A stretch of DNA of 64,000 bases from Desulfoprunum benzoelyticum (GCF_014201505.1 NZ_JACHEO010000001.1:186001-250000); one strand, 5' to 3'; shown: positions 1-9,216, counted from the first letter of the stretch. Made by a program: numbers and translations. Notes: generated by a model from the letters alone, not told the origin.

Positions 1-1
1 C

Positions 2-460
2 GAAATCGAAGTCGTTCCCGGCATCGCCGCCGTCAACAGTTGCGCCGCCCGTCTCGGGGCGCCGCTGATGCATGATTTCGCCACCGTCAGCCTTTCCGAT
101 CTGCTGACTCCCTGGGAGACCATCGAACGACGGCTGCATGCCGTGGCGGCCGCCGATTTCGTCATCGCCATCTACAACCCGAAATCGAAAAAGCGGGCCG
201 AACATATCGCCCTGGCGCGGGACATCCTGCTCCAATACAGGAATCCCGAAACGCCGGTCGGCATCGTCAAGGCCGCCACCCGCAGCGACGAACGGATCAT
301 TCTCTCTGACCTTGGGCATATGCTTGACGCCGAGATCACGATGCAGACGACGATTATCGTCGGCAACAGCCTGACCTTCACCTGGCACGGCAAGATGATC
401 ACGCCGCGGGGCTACAGAGGAAAGTACAGGTTGGGCGAAGAACAGCCGAAATCAGAATGA
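2..460 (+). CDS. cbiH: Precorrin-3B / cobalt-factor III C17-methyltransferase, 3' part
   Basis: C-terminal 152 residues of a SAM-dependent corrin ring methyltransferase (CbiH/CobJ family). The enzyme methylates C17 and contracts the ring during cobalamin synthesis. The 5' end lies outside the window; the reading frame is open from base 2. Visible family features are VVPGIAAVNSCAARLGAPL, the YNPKSKKR segment and the TTIIVGNS segment near the end. The downstream genes are the CbiA/CbiB/CbiC/CbiP kind and the organism looks anaerobic, so the cobalt-early CbiH role is more likely than CobJ. The stop codon overlaps the ATG of the next gene (ATGA), showing translational coupling in a cobalamin operon. 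The operon promoter and any cobalamin riboswitch must lie upstream of the window. Confidence 0.9.
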   Translation, partial: EIEVVPGIAAVNSCAARLGAPLMHDFATVSLSDLLTPWETIERRLHAVAAADFVIAIYNPKSKKRAEHIALARDILLQYRNPETPVGIVKAATRSDERIILSDLGHMLDAEITMQTTIIVGNSLTFTWHGKMITPRGYRGKYRLGEEQPKSE

Positions 461-1050
461 CGATGAGGCAACGGCTCTATCTGCTGCGTCATGGCAGCAC
501 CGGCGCCGGCAACCGTTATATCGGCTCGACCGACCTGCCGCTGAGCCCGGAAGGGGTGGCCGACCTGGAAGGCGCGGCTGACCTGCTGCAGCGGCAGGAA
601 CTCGATGCCGTGTTCTGCAGCCCGATGCGGCGGTGCCGGCAGACTCTTGACCGCCTCGGTCTTCACCTCCGGCCGGAAATCGTCGACGACCTGCGCGAGA
701 TCGATTTCGGCCGCTGGGAGGGCCTGAGCTTTGCCGAGATCTGCGCCACGGACGGCGATCTGGTCGATCGCTGGGCGCAAGGAGAAAAGGATTTCGCCTT
801 TCCGGAGGGAGAATCGCTCCGGGGTTTTCTCCTCCGGATCGACAGGATCCGCTTGATGCTGACGACAATGCCGGCCCGGCGGCCGCTGCTGGTGACCCAC
901 GGCGGCATCATCCGCCATCTGGTCTGTGCCTGTCTCGGCATCGAGCCGGAAAAATCGCTGCTGTTCGCGGTTAAGCCCGGCCGCTGCACCGTCATCGACC
1001 TCCACTCGGCCGGCGGCGTACTTGCCGGAATGAACCTGGGAGAGCGCTGA
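457..1050 (+). CDS. cobC: Histidine phosphatase family protein, probable alpha-ribazole phosphatase
   Basis: This 197-residue protein belongs to the phosphoglycerate-mutase-like histidine phosphatases. The N-terminal LLRHGST carries the RHG motif with the phospho-accepting histidine, and VTHGGIIRH near residue 150 supplies the second catalytic histidine. The length is usual for CobC, which removes the phosphate from alpha-ribazole phosphate (or adenosylcobalamin phosphate) late in nucleotide loop assembly. The assignment to CobC rather than another histidine phosphatase rests on the position between cbiH and cobU. It overlaps both neighbours by a few bases (ATGA at the start, TGATG at the end), so it is co-translated with the operon. 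Confidence 0.85.
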   Translation: MTMRQRLYLLRHGSTGAGNRYIGSTDLPLSPEGVADLEGAADLLQRQELDAVFCSPMRRCRQTLDRLGLHLRPEIVDDLREIDFGRWEGLSFAEICATDGDLVDRWAQGEKDFAFPEGESLRGFLLRIDRIRLMLTTMPARRPLLVTHGGIIRHLVCACLGIEPEKSLLFAVKPGRCTVIDLHSAGGVLAGMNLGER

Positions 1051-1607
1051 TGGGGACCTTGATTCTGGTCACCGGCGGGGCAAGGAGCGGCAAGAGTTCC
1101 TATGCCCTGGCGCGGGCCGAGGCGGTGTCGACAATCCGGCACTTTCTGGCCACCTGCCCGGTTACCGACACCGAGATGGGACAACGTATCGACCGCCACC
1201 GCCGGGAGAGGGAAGGGCGCGGCTGGACCAGCTGCGAGGAGGAAATCGCCCTCGTTTCCCGCATCGCCGCCCTCCAAGGCCCGGGGGTCGTCCTCGTCGA
1301 CTGCCTGACCCTGTGGGTCAACAATCTGCTGTTCCAGGCCGACCGCCACGACGAGGTTTTCGACGAACAGGCGCTGCGACGGGAGATCGGCCAGTTGCTG
1401 GCAGCGATCAGCGGATATCCGGGAACGGTCATCGTCGTCAGCAACGAAGTCGGCATGGGGATCGTCCCCGACAATCAACTCGCCCGCCACTACCGGGATC
1501 TCGTCGGCACCTGCAACCGGCTGATCGCCGCCGCCGCCGACGAGGTCGTGCTGGTCAGCTGCGGTCTGCCGCTGTTTCTGAAAACGGCGCGACCGGGCGG
1601 GATTTAA
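1050..1607 (+). CDS. cobU: Adenosylcobinamide kinase / adenosylcobinamide-phosphate guanylyltransferase
   Basis: A 185-residue bifunctional enzyme that phosphorylates adenosylcobinamide and then transfers GMP to give adenosylcobinamide-GDP, the acceptor used by CobS. The P-loop GGARSGKS is at residues 9-16. RIDRHRRER contains the histidine expected to become guanylylated, and VLVDCLTLWVNN is the Walker B-like CobU signature. The length matches the family. The ATG overlaps the cobC stop (TGATG). A 27-base gap separates it from cobT. Confidence 0.95.
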   Translation: MGTLILVTGGARSGKSSYALARAEAVSTIRHFLATCPVTDTEMGQRIDRHRREREGRGWTSCEEEIALVSRIAALQGPGVVLVDCLTLWVNNLLFQADRHDEVFDEQALRREIGQLLAAISGYPGTVIVVSNEVGMGIVPDNQLARHYRDLVGTCNRLIAAAADEVVLVSCGLPLFLKTARPGGI

Positions 1608-1634
1608 ATATATTAAAGACAACAGGAAACAACG

Positions 1635-2702
1635 ATGGGAGCTCTGGAGAGAACGCTGAAGGATATTTTTCCGCAGGATACCGATTACCGGGTAAAGGCC
1701 AAGGCCCGCCTCGACCAGCTGGCCTTGCCGCACTGGGCCCTGGGCGATCTGATGGACCTGGCGATCGACCTTGCTGGCATGACCCGGTCGCTGACGCCGC
1801 CGGTCGGCCGCAAGGCGATCGTGACGATGGCCGGCGACCACGGGGTGACGGTCGAGGGGGTGAGCAAGTTTCCCAGGGAGGTGACGCCGCAGATGGTCGT
1901 CAACTTCGTCAACGGCGGGGCCGGCATCAACGCCCTCGCCCGCCAGGCCGGGGCCAGCGTCTTCGTCGTCGACATGGGGGTCGATGCCGATCTGCGTAAC
2001 CTTGCCGATGCCGGCAAGATTATCAACAAGAAGGTCGGCATGGGAACCGCCAATATCGCCGCCGGTCCGGCGATGAGCCCGGCGATGGCCCGGCGGGCGG
2101 TCGAATCGGGCATCGATGTGGCCGAGATGCTGGCCGACGACTACGATATCTTCGGCACCGGCGATATGGGGATCGGCAACACGACGCCGTCCACCGCCAT
2201 CGCCGCCGTCTGCACCGGCCGCTCGGCCGAGGAACTGACCGGCCGGGGAACCGGGCTCGACGACGGCCAGTTGCAGCAAAAGGTCAAGATCATCGAGCGG
2301 ATCCTCGCGGTCAACCAGCCTGATCCCAAAGACGGCCTCGATATCCTCGCCAAGGTCGGCGGATTCGAGATCGGCGGCATCGCCGGCCTGATCATCGGCG
2401 CCGCCGCTCGACGCAAGCCGGTCCTCATCGACGGTTTCATCTCCACCGCCGGGGCCCTCATCGCCTACAAGATCGAACCGTTTGTCCGCGATTATCTGAT
2501 CTTCGCCCATCGTTCGGTCGAGCGCGGCCATCGCTACATGCAGGAGATGCTCGGCTGCAAACAGCCGCTGCTCGATCTCAACTTCCGTCTCGGCGAGGGA
2601 ACCGGGGCGGCGGTGGCGATGAATCTGGTCGAGGGCGCCGTCGCCATCCTCACCGAGGTGGCGACCTTCGCCGAAGCGGCCGTCGCCGCCGCCGACAAGT
2701 AA
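1635..2702 (+). CDS. cobT: Nicotinate-nucleotide--dimethylbenzimidazole phosphoribosyltransferase
   Basis: This 355-residue enzyme activates the lower-ligand base by moving ribose 5-phosphate from nicotinate mononucleotide to give an alpha-ribotide. The CobT signatures VTMAGDHGVTVEGVS, FGTGDMGIGNTTPS and the C-terminal LGEGTGAA are present; the last carries the catalytic glutamate. Length is typical. No bluB or bzaB homologue lies in the window, so whether the base is dimethylbenzimidazole or another benzimidazole cannot be read here. It sits between cobU and cobS in the same transcription unit. Confidence 0.96.
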   Translation: MGALERTLKDIFPQDTDYRVKAKARLDQLALPHWALGDLMDLAIDLAGMTRSLTPPVGRKAIVTMAGDHGVTVEGVSKFPREVTPQMVVNFVNGGAGINALARQAGASVFVVDMGVDADLRNLADAGKIINKKVGMGTANIAAGPAMSPAMARRAVESGIDVAEMLADDYDIFGTGDMGIGNTTPSTAIAAVCTGRSAEELTGRGTGLDDGQLQQKVKIIERILAVNQPDPKDGLDILAKVGGFEIGGIAGLIIGAAARRKPVLIDGFISTAGALIAYKIEPFVRDYLIFAHRSVERGHRYMQEMLGCKQPLLDLNFRLGEGTGAAVAMNLVEGAVAILTEVATFAEAAVAAADK

Positions 2703-2724
2703 ACCGTAATCGGGAAATCCTCCG

Positions 2725-3501
2725 ATGCTGACAACTCCTCCTCTGCTGGCCCCGCTGCTGGCGGCACTGCGATTTCTGACGGTGTTGCCGATCCGCCGGG
2801 GCGCCGAATTCGACGGCCTGCATTTCCAGGCCGGGTTATTTTTCTTCCCACTGATCGGCCTGGGGATCGGTGGTGTCGCGCTGATGGTGGCTGCGCTGCT
2901 CGGTTGGATCCTGCCGCCGTCACTGACCGCCCTGACCGGGATGGTCGTGCTGGCGGCGATTTCCGGCTGCCTCCATCTCGACGGCCTGGCCGACAGCGCC
3001 GACGGCATGCTCAGCAGCCGGGCCCGGGCGGAAAAACTGGTCATCATGCGCGACAGCCGGACCGGGGCGATGGGAGTGATCGCCATCGTCATCATCCTGC
3101 TCGGCAAATATGCCGCCCTCAGCACCGCACCCCCGGCGCAGCTGGGCGTGCTGTTGCTGCTGATGCCGCTGGCCGGCCGCTGCGCCATTGTCCTGACGAT
3201 GGCGCAGTTGCCCTATGCCCGGCCGGAAGGGGGACTGGGCACCCTGTTCTATTCGCCCGACACCCGCCAGGCGGCGCTGCTGGCGGCGGCGCTGTGGCTG
3301 GTGGTGGTGATCGTCGTGGTTCCGCTGGCGGGACTCGGTTTACCGGCGCTGCTGGCGACGCTCGTGGTTCCGGCCGGAACTGTGCTGCTGTTTGCGGCCT
3401 GGTGCCGCCGCAGCCTTGGCGGCGCCACCGGCGACACGCTCGGGGCGGTGTGTGAATTAAGCGAACTGATGGCTGCCGTGGCGTTGACCGTCGGCAGTTG
3501 A
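2725..3501 (+). CDS. cobS: Adenosylcobinamide-GDP ribazoletransferase (cobalamin synthase)
   Basis: This 258-residue integral membrane protein joins adenosylcobinamide-GDP to alpha-ribazole (phosphate), completing the nucleotide loop. Several hydrophobic membrane segments are visible. The metal-binding signature LHLDGLADSADG lies near residues 80-92, followed by MRDSRTGAMG, both hallmarks of CobS. Length is normal. It lies 22 bases after cobT and about 65 bases before the cobD-cbiP fusion. Confidence 0.95.
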   Translation: MLTTPPLLAPLLAALRFLTVLPIRRGAEFDGLHFQAGLFFFPLIGLGIGGVALMVAALLGWILPPSLTALTGMVVLAAISGCLHLDGLADSADGMLSSRARAEKLVIMRDSRTGAMGVIAIVIILLGKYAALSTAPPAQLGVLLLLMPLAGRCAIVLTMAQLPYARPEGGLGTLFYSPDTRQAALLAAALWLVVVIVVVPLAGLGLPALLATLVVPAGTVLLFAAWCRRSLGGATGDTLGAVCELSELMAAVALTVGS

Positions 3502-3567
3502 GCGCTCCGGTGACTCGCCCGGAACGCAAGATACAACGGCTGAAATATGTCGGAGAGGAGGGTGAGG

Positions 3568-6153
3568 ATGAGCAACGTCGCCGATAACTGCCTATTGACC
3601 GGATCAGGACACGGCGGCAACGTCCATGCCTTCCGCCGCCGGGTGCAGGCCGCCGGGATCATCGACTTCAGCGCCAATATCAATCCGCTGGGGCCGCCGG
3701 AATGGCTGCGCGGGGTGATCAGCCGCAGCGTCGAGGACCTGGGCCACTATCCCGATCCCGAATGCCACGATCTCGTCGCCGCCATTGCCGATCGCGGCGG
3801 CTATCCGCTCTCGTCGATCGTGGTCGCCAACGGCTCGACCGAACTGCTCTATCTGCTGAGCCGCATCCTGCTCAACAGCCGGGTGCTGATCCCGGTTCCG
3901 GCCTACATCGACTATGCCCGGGCGGCCCGACTCGCCGGTAAGCCGGTCGAGACCGTGGCGATGCGCGAGGAGGGCGGCTTCCGCCTCGATCCGGACCTCA
4001 TCGCCGCGCGGATCCAGCCGGAAGACCTGGTGATCATCGGCAGCCCCAACAACCCGACCGGGGCGATGCTGCCGGCCGCCGCCATCCTCGACCTGGCCGA
4101 TGAATTCCCGGACTCCGATTTCCTGGTCGACGAGGCCTTCCTCGACTTCGTCCCGGACGGCATATCGGTGGGCGGCTCGCGCGACAACATCTCTACCCTC
4201 AATTCATTGACCAAGTTTTATGCCATTCCCGGCCTCCGCCTCGGCTTCGGGGTGTTTCACGAGACGGTGGCGGATGCGCTGCGCGAACTCCTGCCGCCCT
4301 GGACCGTCAACACCCTGGCCCAGGCCGTCGGCGCCCGGGCCCTGCGGGACCGGGAGTACCAGGAACACTCGCGGACCGCCTGCCTCGCCTTGCGGGAGAG
4401 TCTGGCCCGGGGTCTTGCCGGCTTCAACCAGATCCAGGTCTTTGCCGGCGCCGCCAACTATCTCTTCCTCCGTCTGACTGGATCGACCACTGCGGTTCAG
4501 CTCGCCGGGGCGCTGGCGGACAAGGGCATCCTGATCCGTCGCTGCGACAACTATGCCGGCCTCGATTCGAGCTACGCCCGGGTCGCCGTCCGGACCGAAG
4601 AGGAAAACGCCCGGCTTGTCGCCGCCATCGGCGAGATCCTGGAACCCGGGACCGCCCGGCCGCGGCCACAGCGGAAGACCGCCGCCCTGATGTTCCAGGG
4701 AACCTCGTCGAACGCCGGCAAATCGGTGCTGACCGCCGCCCTGTGCCGGATCCTGCTGCAGGACGGGGTGCGGGTGGCGCCGTTCAAGGCCCAGAACATG
4801 TCGCTCAACTCCTTCGTCACCCTGCAGGGCGAGGAAATGGGCCGGGCCCAGGTGGTGCAGGCCCAGGCCGCCCGCCTCGATCCCGATGTGCGGATGAATC
4901 CGATCCTGCTCAAGCCCAGTTCCGACACCGGCAGCCAGGTCATCGTCCGCGGGAAGCCGGTGCGCAACATGTCGGTCGGGCAGTACCACGCCTACAAGGA
5001 CCAGGCCTGGGCGGCGGCCACCGCCTGCTACGACAGCCTGGCTGCTGAGTACCAGGTCATCATCCTCGAGGGCGCCGGCTCGCCGGGCGAGGTCAACCTC
5101 AAGCGCCACGATATCGTCAACATGCGGATGGCCCGGTATGCCGGCAGCCCGGTGCTGCTGGTCGGCGACATCGATCGCGGCGGGATTTACGCCTCCTTCG
5201 TCGGCACCATGGAAGTCCTGGCGGAGTGGGAGCGGCGGCTGGTCGCCGGTTTCGTCGTCAACCGCTTCCGCGGCCAGTCCTCGCTGCTGGCCGCGGCCCA
5301 CGACTATGTCGCCGCCCACACCGGCCGCGAGGTCTTCGGCGTCGTGCCTTATTTTCACGATCTCGATCTGCCCGAGGAGGACTCGGTGTCGTTCAAGGAG
5401 GGGATCTACCGGCGGCCGCAACCGGGACAGCCGCATGTCGACATCGCCGTCGTCAGTCTGCCGCATATCTCCAATTTCACCGATGTCGAACCATTCCTGG
5501 CCGAGCCCGATGTCCACCTGCGGGTCGTGTCCCGGGTCGATGACCTCGGCACCCCCGACGCCCTGATCCTGCCGGGATCGAAGAACGTCATGAGTGATCT
5601 CCGCTTCCTGCACGATTCCGGCTTTGCCGCCAGGATCGCCGGGTTGGCCGGCCGAGGCTGCACCATTGTCGGCATCTGCGGCGGCTACCAACTCCTCGGC
5701 CGCGAGATCGCCGACCCGCTGGGGCTGGAATCGCCGGCCGGGAAGACGGCGGCCGGCCTCGGCCTCCTCGATATCGCCACCGAATTGAAGGGGGACAAGA
5801 CCCTGCTGCGGCGGACCGGGATCCATATCGCCTCGACGCTGCCGGTTGCCGGCTACGAGATCCATCACGGCATCTCGACCGGACCGCTGCCGCCGGCGCT
5901 GCGGTTTGCCGACGGCAGCGGCTGCGGGGCGACGGCCGGTGCCGGCCGGATCTGGGGCTGCTACCTGCACGGGATCTTCGACGAGGACCGTTTCCGCCGC
6001 CATTTCATCGACGGCCTGCTGACTCACAAAGGACTGCCGGCGAAGCAGATCATCCTTGCCCCCTACAATCTCGAGGCGGCCTTTGACCGGCTGGCGGCCC
6101 GGGTCCGCGCCAGTCTCGACATGGACCGGATCTACGCCCTGTTGCGCTTGTAG
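3568..6153 (+). CDS. cbiP: Fusion: threonine-phosphate decarboxylase (CobD) joined to cobyric acid synthase (CbiP/CobQ)
   Basis: An 861-residue fusion of two cobalamin enzymes. Residues about 1-355 are a fold-type I PLP enzyme of the CobD kind, with SPNNPTGA and the lysine motif SLTKFYAIPGLRLGF; it would decarboxylate L-threonine phosphate to aminopropanol phosphate. Residues about 370-861 are cobyric acid synthase: P-loop-like FQGTSSNAGKS, then a glutaminase domain with the nucleophile in GICGGYQLLG and the catalytic histidine in CYLHGIFDE. It amidates side chains b, d, e and g. Both halves keep their key residues. I chose ATG 3568 because GAGAGGAGGG lies 6-7 bases upstream; an in-frame ATG at 3547 has no clear ribosome site and would add 7 residues. 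Each half is close to stand-alone length. Confidence 0.93.
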   Translation: MSNVADNCLLTGSGHGGNVHAFRRRVQAAGIIDFSANINPLGPPEWLRGVISRSVEDLGHYPDPECHDLVAAIADRGGYPLSSIVVANGSTELLYLLSRILLNSRVLIPVPAYIDYARAARLAGKPVETVAMREEGGFRLDPDLIAARIQPEDLVIIGSPNNPTGAMLPAAAILDLADEFPDSDFLVDEAFLDFVPDGISVGGSRDNISTLNSLTKFYAIPGLRLGFGVFHETVADALRELLPPWTVNTLAQAVGARALRDREYQEHSRTACLALRESLARGLAGFNQIQVFAGAANYLFLRLTGSTTAVQLAGALADKGILIRRCDNYAGLDSSYARVAVRTEEENARLVAAIGEILEPGTARPRPQRKTAALMFQGTSSNAGKSVLTAALCRILLQDGVRVAPFKAQNMSLNSFVTLQGEEMGRAQVVQAQAARLDPDVRMNPILLKPSSDTGSQVIVRGKPVRNMSVGQYHAYKDQAWAAATACYDSLAAEYQVIILEGAGSPGEVNLKRHDIVNMRMARYAGSPVLLVGDIDRGGIYASFVGTMEVLAEWERRLVAGFVVNRFRGQSSLLAAAHDYVAAHTGREVFGVVPYFHDLDLPEEDSVSFKEGIYRRPQPGQPHVDIAVVSLPHISNFTDVEPFLAEPDVHLRVVSRVDDLGTPDALILPGSKNVMSDLRFLHDSGFAARIAGLAGRGCTIVGICGGYQLLGREIADPLGLESPAGKTAAGLGLLDIATELKGDKTLLRRTGIHIASTLPVAGYEIHHGISTGPLPPALRFADGSGCGATAGAGRIWGCYLHGIFDEDRFRRHFIDGLLTHKGLPAKQIILAPYNLEAAFDRLAARVRASLDMDRIYALLRL

Positions 6154-6181
6154 CCCCTCAACCAATGCGATTTCAATCACG

Positions 6182-7171
6182 ATGTATACCCTCCAGGTTC
6201 TGACCGCCATTGCCGCCGATTTTCTGTTCGGCGATCCGCGCTTCCTGCCCCACCCGGTGCGGTTGATCGGCCGGTTGTGCACTTTTTCTGAAAAGCAAAC
6301 CCGCTCGTCAATTACTAGTCCAGCCACCGCCGGGACCCTGACGACTGCCGCGGTCCTGCTGGCCACCGGACTGACGCTGATGCTGGCGCTGTGGGCCTGC
6401 GCCGCTGTCTCGCCGCTGCTGGCCGATATCGTCGCGGTCATCCTGCTCTACACCACGGTCGCCGCCCATGACCTGGCGAGCCACAGCCGCGCTGTTTATC
6501 GCCGCCTGATCGTCGACGATCTCGACGGGGCGCGGCAGGCGGTGGCGATGATCGTCGGTCGCGACACGACCCGGCTCGACCGCCAGGGAATCTGCCGGGC
6601 GGCGATCGAGACGGTAGCGGAGAATACGGTCGACGGGGTCACCGCGCCGTTGTTCTGGGGAATCGGCTTCAGCCTGCTGGCGCTACCGATCGGCGCCGAT
6701 CCCATCGCCCTGACCGCGCTCGGGGCGATGCTGTATAAGGCGATCAACACCATGGACTCGATGTTCGGCTACAAAAACGAGAGGTACCTTGAGTTCGGCC
6801 GGACCGCGGCCCGGCTCGACGATCTCGCCAATTTTCTGCCGGCCCGGCTGACCCCGGTCTTTCTGATCTTCGCCGCCGCCATCCAGCGGCTGGACTGGCG
6901 GGCGGCGGCCCGGATCTGCCGCCGTGACCGGCTGCGCCATGCCAGTCCCAACTCCGGCCATCCCGAGGCGACAGTGGCCGGGGCGCTCGGCGTCCGCCTC
7001 GGTGGGCCGTCGGTCTACTTCGGCACGATCATCGACAAGCCCTGGCTCGGCGACGAGCGGCGGGCCATCGACGCCGAAGACATCCTCCGCACCAACCGGC
7101 TGATGTACCTCGGCGCCCTGCTGTTTGTCATTTTCCTGCTGGGATGCAGGGCAGTTGTGATGGAGGGGTAA
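6182..7171 (+). CDS. cbiB: Adenosylcobinamide-phosphate synthase, membrane protein
   Basis: A 329-residue integral membrane protein of the CbiB/CobD family that attaches aminopropanol (phosphate) to adenosylcobyric acid. N-terminal AADFLFGDPRFLPHPVRLIG and internal ENTVDGVTAPLFWG are the family signatures, with several hydrophobic helices between. The frame is open upstream into the previous gene, but the ATG at 6182 begins exactly where the family begins (MYTLQVLTAIAADF) and follows the cbiP stop by 28 bases. It uses the product of the CobD half encoded just upstream, so the order follows the pathway. Confidence 0.94.
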   Translation: MYTLQVLTAIAADFLFGDPRFLPHPVRLIGRLCTFSEKQTRSSITSPATAGTLTTAAVLLATGLTLMLALWACAAVSPLLADIVAVILLYTTVAAHDLASHSRAVYRRLIVDDLDGARQAVAMIVGRDTTRLDRQGICRAAIETVAENTVDGVTAPLFWGIGFSLLALPIGADPIALTALGAMLYKAINTMDSMFGYKNERYLEFGRTAARLDDLANFLPARLTPVFLIFAAAIQRLDWRAAARICRRDRLRHASPNSGHPEATVAGALGVRLGGPSVYFGTIIDKPWLGDERRAIDAEDILRTNRLMYLGALLFVIFLLGCRAVVMEG

Positions 7172-8539
7172 ATGAAAGAGCGATCGGCCTTTGTCATCGC
7201 CGCCACCAAGAGCGGCTCCGGCAAGACCCTGCTGGCGCTCGGGCTGCTGGCCGCCCTGGTCCGACGCGGGCTGGCGGTTCAACCGTTCAAGTGCGGCCCG
7301 GACTTCATCGATCCGACCCTGCACAAGATGGTGGCGAACCGGATGTCGCACAATCTCGATCTGTTCATGATGGGGGAGGAATGCTGCCGCCGGATCTTCG
7401 CCCGGGCCGAGGCTGAGGCCGACGTCCGCATCGTCGAAGGGGTCATGGGGCTGTTCGACGGCGGCGTGGCCAGTACCGCCGCCCTGGCCCGGGTCCTCGA
7501 CCTGCCGGTGCTGCTGGTCGTCGACGCCCGCTCGGCGGCCGAGAGCGTGGCCGCCGTGGTCAAGGGCTTCGAGGTCTACGATCCGCAGATCCGTCTGTGC
7601 GGGGTCGTGCTCAACCAGACCGGGTCAGCGCGGCATGTCGAGCTGATCCGCGGGGCCCTGGCCCAATCCTGCGCCACCCCGTTGCTCGGCGCCTTTCCGC
7701 GCGAGCAGCAGTTCGCGATGCCGGAGCGTCATCTCGGCCTGCACATGGGCGAGGAGAATCCGTTGTCGGCGGGGCAGCTTGCTCGGCTGGCGGCGGCGGT
7801 CGAGAACCATATCGACATCCCGGCGCTGCTGGCCGCGACCGTCCGTCCGCTGCAGCCACCCAGCCAGGTTCCGCCCCCGGTCCGCCCCGTCCAGCCGCGG
7901 CTGCGCCTGGCGGTCGCCCGCGATGCCGCCTTCTGCTTTTACTACCAGGAAAATCTGGCGCTGCTGGCCGCCGCCGGCTTCGATATCGTGCCCTTCAGCC
8001 CGCTGTCCGACCTGACACTGCCGCCGGCTATAGCCGCCGTCTATATCGGCGGCGGCTATCCCGAGCTGCACGCGGCGGCGTTGACAGCCAACGAGTCGAT
8101 GCGGACGGCGCTTCGGCAGTGGGCAGAGAAGGGCGGTCTACTTTACTGCGAGTGCGGCGGTCTGATGTACATGGCCGAAGAGTTGACCGACACCGAGGGT
8201 CGGGTGCATCCGATGGTCGGGGTCTTTGCGCTGCAGATGGCCATGCGGCCACGCTTCAGCCGGCTCGGCTACCGCCGGGTGCGTTTGCGGCGCGACTGTT
8301 TTCTCGGCCGGCAGGGCGATGAGCTCTACGGCCACGAATTCCACTATTCGGAACCGGCCGGGAAGGCCCCGGCAATCGAATGCCTCTACGATCTCGACGA
8401 CGGCCGGCAGGAGGGGTACACCCGGCACAACGCCATCGGCAGTTACGTCCACCTCCACTTCGGCAGAACGACAGGCAGTGTGGACCATTTTTTTCGCCAT
8501 GCGCTCAGCATGCAGACCAGAAGGGAGGAAAGGGAATGA
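7172..8539 (+). CDS. cbiA: Cobyrinate a,c-diamide synthase
   Basis: This 455-residue glutamine- and ATP-dependent amidase acts on side chains a and c of cobyrinate. The N-terminal P-loop is AATKSGSGKT and the following FKCGPDFIDPTLH is a strong CbiA signature. The C-terminal class I glutaminase-like domain has its cysteine in LLYCECGGLMYM and a terminal histidine in GSYVHLHFG. Length is normal. The start codon immediately follows the cbiB TAA, with GGAGGGG as ribosome site, and the stop overlaps cbiC. Confidence 0.95.
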   Translation: MKERSAFVIAATKSGSGKTLLALGLLAALVRRGLAVQPFKCGPDFIDPTLHKMVANRMSHNLDLFMMGEECCRRIFARAEAEADVRIVEGVMGLFDGGVASTAALARVLDLPVLLVVDARSAAESVAAVVKGFEVYDPQIRLCGVVLNQTGSARHVELIRGALAQSCATPLLGAFPREQQFAMPERHLGLHMGEENPLSAGQLARLAAAVENHIDIPALLAATVRPLQPPSQVPPPVRPVQPRLRLAVARDAAFCFYYQENLALLAAAGFDIVPFSPLSDLTLPPAIAAVYIGGGYPELHAAALTANESMRTALRQWAEKGGLLYCECGGLMYMAEELTDTEGRVHPMVGVFALQMAMRPRFSRLGYRRVRLRRDCFLGRQGDELYGHEFHYSEPAGKAPAIECLYDLDDGRQEGYTRHNAIGSYVHLHFGRTTGSVDHFFRHALSMQTRREERE

Positions 8540-9168
8540 TTCAGGATATACGACCGGAAGACATCGAGCGGGAGAGCTTCCGCATCATCGAAGAGGAGTT
8601 TTTCGCCCGCACCGGCCGCCACCCCGTGGACTTCGACGCCCGGGAATTCGCCATTCTCCAGCGGGTGATCCACGCCACCGGTGATTTTTCCCTGACCGAC
8701 AGCATCCGCTTCCACCCGCAGGCGATCGACCGGGGTCTCGCCGCCATCCGTGGCGGCCGCAACCTCTACGCCGATGTCGGAATGGTGGCGGCGGGGATCG
8801 GCAGCAAACTGCAGAGCGCCTTCTGCGGCCGGGTGCTCTGCCGTGTCGGCGACGCGGAGGTGGCACGACGGGCCCGCGAGACCGGCCGGACCCGGTCCGA
8901 GACCGCCCTGGAGATGGCAAGCGGCGACAACGTCGGCATCGTCGCCGTCGGCAACGCCCCGACGGCCCTGCTGGCCGCCATCGACCTGGTGCGGCAAGGG
9001 ACCTTCGCCCCCGACCTGATCGTCGGCGTCCCGGTCGGTTTCGTCAACGCCGCCGAATCGAAGGAGCTGCTGGTGGCCGCCGGCATCCCGGCGATCACCG
9101 TCCTCGGCCGGCGGGGCGGCAGCCCGATCGCCGCCGCCATCGTCAACGCCCTGTTGAAGATGGCCTGA
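8536..9168 (+). CDS. cbiC: Precorrin-8X / cobalt-precorrin-8 methylmutase
   Basis: A 210-residue enzyme that moves the methyl group from C11 to C12 to form (cobalt-)hydrogenobyrinate. The core FHPQAIDRGLAAIRGGRN, the VGNAPTALLA segment and the C-terminal GGSPIAAAIVNALL are typical of CbiC/CobH. The frame is open further upstream, but the ATG at 8536 has the ribosome site GGGAGGAAAGGG and overlaps the cbiA stop by four bases. It is the last gene of the cobalamin run; a 93-base gap with a promoter-like element precedes ndk. Confidence 0.95.
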   Translation: MIQDIRPEDIERESFRIIEEEFFARTGRHPVDFDAREFAILQRVIHATGDFSLTDSIRFHPQAIDRGLAAIRGGRNLYADVGMVAAGIGSKLQSAFCGRVLCRVGDAEVARRARETGRTRSETALEMASGDNVGIVAVGNAPTALLAAIDLVRQGTFAPDLIVGVPVGFVNAAESKELLVAAGIPAITVLGRRGGSPIAAAIVNALLKMA

Positions 9169-9187
9169 CGAACGGCCGCGCCGGTCC

Positions 9188-9216
9188 TTGACTTTTTGCC
9201 GGCGTGATGCTACTGA
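9188..9216 (+). promoter_or_regulatory. Putative sigma-70 promoter for ndk
   Basis: TTGACT at 9188-9193, a 17-base spacer and TACTGA at 9211-9216, preceded by TGC as an extended -10. It lies in the 93-base gap between cbiC and ndk, 45 bases before the ndk start. It suggests that ndk can be transcribed apart from the cobalamin operon. Read by eye from consensus only. Confidence 0.45.

Noticed and set aside
663-3188. 841-codon open frame on the minus strand
   Set aside because: It lies antisense to four well-supported cobalamin genes and arises from GC-rich third positions; it has no domain-like segments, only Arg, Gly and Asp-rich composition.
4204-6441. 745-codon minus-strand open frame
   Set aside because: Shadow of the cobD-cbiP fusion; composition bias and no recognisable motif.
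1-9200. Cobalamin riboswitch for the cob operon
   Set aside because: No intergenic space large enough in the operon and no B12-box-like sequence seen; if present it is upstream of the window.
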